Source: an uncultured Granulosicoccaceae bacterium
GTDB lineage: Bacteria; Pseudomonadota; Gammaproteobacteria; CALCKW01
NCBI GenBank assembly: GCA_937965695.1
Contig: CALCKW010000004.1
Coordinates: forward strand, 1-64,000
DNA length: 64,000 nt
Direction of reading: 5' to 3'
The notes beneath the pieces were generated by a model that had not been told where the DNA came from, did not search any database, and saw nothing but the letters and a program-made list of their open reading frames with translations. Numbering within the stretch: the stretch's first letter is position 1; each line of letters opens with the position of its first letter. The position numbers and the translations under genes were made by a program. This document shows, piece by piece, positions 60,680 through 64,000 of the stretch.

Positions 60680-61263
60680 GCTTTGCTCTCCGGTGGATTA
60701 GGGTTAGCTAACTGGATTATTTTTTGAACCTGTGCGAGGGCATGAGAAATAGTAGCGAGCAACAGCAGAAAAAAGGAGAATGGGATTACGCCTTTGACAA
60801 ACCAACGATTCAGCAGACCGCCTGGGTCTTGGGATTTTTCACCGATGCCTGTCGTCAGCATTTGCTGAAACAGAGGATAAATCTCGCTGGGTCTTTCACC
60901 AAACCCCCATGCATCGAGCGTGAATCGCCAGCCTGAAACAATCACGACGAGGCAAAGCGGGAGCAAAAAAAACGCACAGCCTAACAAGTCAATAACGGCT
61001 TTTTTCTTGTCGCTAAAATTTTCAAACAGCAGATCAACACGGACATGAGAAGCAGTTTTTAGGGCGTAAGGTATTCCGAGTAGAAAAACGGCAGAGTAAA
61101 AATGCCACGCGAGTTCTTCGAGTCCAATGGATGACGCTTTGAATGCATAGCGTGCTATGACGTTGTACGAAATGACCCCTACTAAAGCAATGAGTACTGC
61201 ACTGGCCAGTGCACCCGTCAAATCCATTATTTTGTCTATCAGGCTTATTATTTTATTAATCAT
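60676..61263 (-). CDS. dctQ: TRAP transporter small permease (DctQ)
   Basis: 195 residues with four predicted helices, DctQ style: MDLTGALASAVLIALVGVISYNVIARY and LAWHFYSAVFLLGIPYALKTASHVRVDLL. The loop after the third helix is longer than usual (WGFGERPSEIYPLFQQ). The ATG at 61263 is chosen because a terminator hairpin lies just upstream (61276-61302), so translation must start after it. Confidence 0.9.
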   Translation of the reverse strand: MINKIISLIDKIMDLTGALASAVLIALVGVISYNVIARYAFKASSIGLEELAWHFYSAVFLLGIPYALKTASHVRVDLLFENFSDKKKAVIDLLGCAFFLLPLCLVVIVSGWRFTLDAWGFGERPSEIYPLFQQMLTTGIGEKSQDPGGLLNRWFVKGVIPFSFFLLLLATISHALAQVQKIIQLANPNPPESKA

Positions 61264-61275
61264 TAAATAACACTT

Positions 61276-61302
61276 AAAAAAAAGGCAGATGGTGTATCTG
61301 CC
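61276..61302 (-). terminator. Attenuating terminator between dctP and dctQ
   Basis: On the minus strand, GGCAGAT pairs with ATCTGCC across a five-base loop, followed by TTTTTTTT. It sits in the 77-base dctP-dctQ gap. Partial termination here would give more substrate-binding protein than permease, a common arrangement in transporter operons. Confidence 0.87.
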
Positions 61303-61340
61303 TTGTTCTGCAAAGGAATTGAGGGAAGCTATCCCCCGCG

Positions 61341-62399
61341 TTATTCGGAGACAGAATCCAAATAGAGCTTGTCGCCTATAACCGTCCAAGCGCGTGCTTT
61401 TTCGAGGTAGGCTTTCTGAGACGCCACGATACGTGCTGCTATTTCACTGCGTTCTGATTCTGCAGTGATCAATTTTTCGTTCGACTCACGTAGTGCAGCG
61501 ATGACGCTAGCGGGGAATTGTTTGATCTGCACATCAGGGAACTGCTGGCTGATCTGAGACCAATTCTCTGCACTGGCGTGGAATGTCTCCGTGGTCATGT
61601 TGTGAGCTGTTAACTTAGCGGCGTTACGCAATATTGATTGCGCCCACTCAGGTAGTGACTGCATTTTTTCTTGATTAAAAAAGTACATCAGTTCTGTGCT
61701 TGGCTCATGCCAGCCACTGTAATAAAAAGGTGCGACCTTATGAAAACCCATACGTAAATCTAAAGATGGTCCAACCCACTCTAGTGCGTCTATCGTGCCG
61801 CGTTCAAGTGCCTGAAATAATTCACCTGCGGGGATATTTGTAGGAATAGCTCCAACGCCGGCCATGACTTTTCCACCGAAGCCCGGGATCCGCATTTTAA
61901 GTCCCTTTAGGTCATCTACGGAGTTGATCTCTTTGCGAAACCATCCGCCCATCTGCATGCCAGTGTTTCCTGCAGGCATAACCTCTATGCCGTGTTTTCC
62001 GTAAACCTCGTTGGCTAGATCCAATCCGCCACCTTCATAGAACCAAGCGGTCTGCTCAGCTGAAGTCATACCAAATGGCATGGTGGTAAAGAATAGGGTG
62101 TCTGGATCTTTACCTCCGTAGTAGTAAGAAGCGGATTGACCGATGTCGTATTGACCAGATTTTACAAAGTCAAAAATGCCAAAAGCTGATTTGTGTTTAT
62201 TGCGACTATCGACTTTTACTTCGATACGTCCGTCGGATAGCTCTTTGACCAACTCTGCGTATTCGTCAACGGATGTTCCAAAAAGTGGGAATCCTTTAGG
62301 CCAAGTGTGGGCCAGTTTGAGTTCAATATCTGCAGCTTGGACTGCGACACTACCAAACAGCGCAGAACTGGCAAGCACGGCTAGCATCAGCTTCTTCAT
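61341..62399 (-). CDS. dctP: TRAP substrate-binding protein (DctP)
   Basis: 352 residues with a signal peptide (LAVLASSALFGSVAVQA) and the DctP family fold. The substrate arginine region, MRIPGFGGKVMAGVGAIPTNIPAGELFQALERGTIDALEW, is typical of DctP/TakP-type proteins that bind 2-oxo acids or other carboxylates. An alternative is an ectoine-type ligand given the DoeA-like gene nearby, but the sequence cannot decide. ATG 62399 chosen, with GTGAG ten bases upstream; an in-frame GTG lies at 62414. Confidence 0.9.
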   Translation of the reverse strand: MKKLMLAVLASSALFGSVAVQAADIELKLAHTWPKGFPLFGTSVDEYAELVKELSDGRIEVKVDSRNKHKSAFGIFDFVKSGQYDIGQSASYYYGGKDPDTLFFTTMPFGMTSAEQTAWFYEGGGLDLANEVYGKHGIEVMPAGNTGMQMGGWFRKEINSVDDLKGLKMRIPGFGGKVMAGVGAIPTNIPAGELFQALERGTIDALEWVGPSLDLRMGFHKVAPFYYSGWHEPSTELMYFFNQEKMQSLPEWAQSILRNAAKLTAHNMTTETFHASAENWSQISQQFPDVQIKQFPASVIAALRESNEKLITAESERSEIAARIVASQKAYLEKARAWTVIGDKLYLDSVSE

Positions 62400-62708
62400 A
62401 AAAATATAACTCACAATGTTTTAAGAAGATGCAGAATAATGTTTTTGCACGATTTATATAATCGGTACAAATTGGTAGGCGAGCTAAGTAAAAGTACTTA
62501 GAAATTGGACATGAAGGGTCGGAAAAAGGCGAGTTCGTCCCCGATTGTCATCGTTATTTTTTAGTTATTGAAAGAGCTTGCTACAAGCAAGAAACATAGG
62601 AATTTGTATCAGTTGTAGCTGTCACCAAATAGGCCTTAATTGCTTACGCCGTATGGCTTAACTTAATTTTCTGCTACAACTCGAAAATTGTATGGTCCTT
62701 TTGGGTTA

Positions 62709-64000
62709 TCACCCACCCGTGTACGTGCTAGCTGGAATCTCTAATCGAAAGCTGTTGATAACACCTAAGTTATTCCAGTCGGAGTTAAAATAGGCGCGTA
62801 GACCGTCCCTGCTCAACGTGCCGTGCGGCTCTGCGTAGTAACCCTTGCCGGAGCTGTGCGTGCTTGTGACATCGATGATACGGGGGTTGGCTTTTAATTC
62901 GACCAGAGTTAAGCGGTTACACTTTGCGGAGCTCTTGGATTCGACACAATTATAAGTAGACATTAATGCCCAACCCGGACGGTTGAGTGCGCGACCCGAC
63001 AAATGAAGAGATGTATTGCCTGTTCTGAATATGTTGAATAACCGTGTTTTATGGCCCGTTGTTAAATCGGTTACAAAGACCCAGCCGTAGTTTGCATTGC
63101 TCGCGTCATTAAACGAAACGGTTATATAACAATCATTGCCGCTTGCGTTGACACAAAGGTCTGAGTGTTGGGTCTCGTTTAAGAGAATTCGCTCTGCAGA
63201 AAAATCAACCGGATGAGCTGTTGTTTTTTCATGGGCGGAGATGACGACGTATTCGCCTGAAGGTGAAATGCTTAGATGGTCGTGCTCGCGTCCATCGTAG
63301 TCAAAGGTTCCCAGTACTTCACCGCCGTTCCGCACGTCAAAAGTAACAAAGCCGACGGTGTTTTCTGCGTTGTTTAGTCCTGATTCAATCGACCATGCCA
63401 TGCGGTTGCCGTCCGCACTAAAAGTGCCCTCCAGCCCTGTTGAGCCATATAGACTTGGCCCCCAGTCTGCGGGGAGTTTTCCGGTTAGATCAGAAAGCAC
63501 CGACACTTCGTTAGTGGCGATGTTGTACTCGAATACTTTGAGGCTACCAATATAAGAGTTTGACCCTTGTATGAATCTGATTATATTGGCGTCAGTGGGG
63601 TGCCAGCGGGCTTCTGTTTCGTCATGCAGTGTGGATTGACCGGAAACATTTCCGTCGGGCAAGTTAATTAAGTGGATGTCGCCACCTGTTGGTGCGAGTA
63701 GCGCGTATTGCAGCAGGCCCTGTGAGTTCACGCCATGCACTAGCAACAAGCTGCCGTCGGCGTTTTCAGGTTGTACTCGCGAGTACTCAATACGCGTGAT
63801 AAATCCGCCGGTGGTTTGCTCGCCTGACGAGCTATCGCTGAGGCGAGTAATCAGGCCACCAATGCCGGGGTTGGCAACCAACTCACCGAGAGCCGGTAGT
63901 GGCTGATTGTCTGCCGAAGTGTCTAGGTCACCAGATAGTCCACATCCCATCAAGGAGATGCATAGCGCCAAGCTAGTGATCAGCTGGATTTTAGGGCAGT
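62709..64000 (-). CDS. Beta-propeller-like lipoprotein, 5' end beyond the window
   Basis: The coding frame is open to position 64000 on the minus strand. Reading from the edge, the signal peptide continues PKIQLITSLALCISLMGC, with a lipobox at LMGC. The mature part has repeated blade-like segments (HPTDANIIRF, FSADGNRMAWS, ISPSGEYVVIS, LSRDGLRAYF), as in TolB-type or WD40-like beta-propellers. The ligand is unknown. It may also be a surface-exposed lipoprotein. Its true start lies outside the window. Confidence 0.72.
   Translation of the reverse strand, partial: CPKIQLITSLALCISLMGCGLSGDLDTSADNQPLPALGELVANPGIGGLITRLSDSSSGEQTTGGFITRIEYSRVQPENADGSLLLVHGVNSQGLLQYALLAPTGGDIHLINLPDGNVSGQSTLHDETEARWHPTDANIIRFIQGSNSYIGSLKVFEYNIATNEVSVLSDLTGKLPADWGPSLYGSTGLEGTFSADGNRMAWSIESGLNNAENTVGFVTFDVRNGGEVLGTFDYDGREHDHLSISPSGEYVVISAHEKTTAHPVDFSAERILLNETQHSDLCVNASGNDCYITVSFNDASNANYGWVFVTDLTTGHKTRLFNIFRTGNTSLHLSGRALNRPGWALMSTYNCVESKSSAKCNRLTLVELKANPRIIDVTSTHSSGKGYYAEPHGTLSRDGLRAYFNSDWNNLGVINSFRLEIPASTYTGG

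Noticed and set aside
1-64000. CRISPR, tRNA, rRNA, transposase and phage genes
   Set aside because: No array, clover-leaf or transposase motif was recognised. The 14-bp repeats at 7434 are direct tandem units without spacers.

Overview
The window looks like chromosome from a marine, free-living gammaproteobacterium. The signs are a SoxR-type regulator with an enterobacterial-like SoxR box, a TRAP dicarboxylate-type transporter, ectoine-hydrolase-like and trimethylaminoethylphosphonate-type genes, RarD, YqjG-type GST, pirin, GFA and DUF3179 proteins, standard code with ATG/GTG/TTG starts, and a dispersed ERIC-like intergenic repeat. No genus is claimed. There are no rRNA, tRNA, CRISPR, transposase or phage genes that I can see.

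Layout. 1-9.6 kb: the broken end of an RHS-repeat gene, a metallo-beta-lactamase-fold hydrolase and a DegT-family aminotransferase (minus), then a translationally coupled isochorismatase-family hydrolase and ureohydrolase, rarD, DUF3820, an alpha/beta hydrolase, a CoA-binding protein and an O-acetylhomoserine sulfhydrylase. 9.6-19.3 kb: two GFA-family genes, small membrane, Nudix and lipoprotein genes, a TetR repressor with matching operators at its own promoter and in front of a ribosomal protein L31 paralogue, a decayed DEAD-box helicase scrap, and a 1064-residue secreted beta-helix protein. 19.3-23.2 kb: MFS transporter with a GlxA-type regulator, and soxR divergent from a VOC protein and an FMN reductase behind a textbook SoxR promoter (19-bp spacer). 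23.3-31.5 kb: an amino-acid/guanidino-compound block with a FAD-dependent DAO-family oxidase, an agmatinase-type ureohydrolase, a PLP racemase fused to a catalytically dead arginase half, an Lrp/AsnC regulator and a fused 2-oxoacid (indolepyruvate) ferredoxin oxidoreductase. 31.6-43.4 kb: HAD phosphatase, DUF3179, ABC exporter, MFS, TetR-cupin-VOC, and LysR divergent from pirin, GST and a SEC-C protein. 43.7-50.5 kb: PadR/HAAS-domain pair, a truncated HExxH membrane peptide, and a three-gene minus-strand cluster of a one-module NRPS, an alpha/beta hydrolase with Cys in the nucleophile slot, and a free-standing TOPRIM/GyrB-tail protein. 51.2-64 kb: tmpB, tmpA (interrupted by an in-frame TGA), a DoeA-like M24 hydrolase, DUF2277, a CocE/NonD hydrolase, a PaaI thioesterase, a five-gene TRAP plus two-component operon, and a beta-propeller-like lipoprotein running off the right edge.

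The main candidates for something undescribed are: (1) the NRPS/Cys-hydrolase/TOPRIM cluster at 45.06-50.52 kb, with a glycine-like A-domain code, a C domain lacking the catalytic His, a dead hydrolase domain at the end of the NRPS, and a gyrase-like partner; (2) the racemase-pseudoarginase fusion in a possible D-arginine or D-ornithine route; (3) an ERIC-like repeat family with eight copies here, in which the short forms are precisely the product expected from deletion between two internal GTCGAC sites; (4) the UGA codon at a conserved Trp position in tmpA.

Functional calls rest on motifs and remembered family features. No database search was possible.
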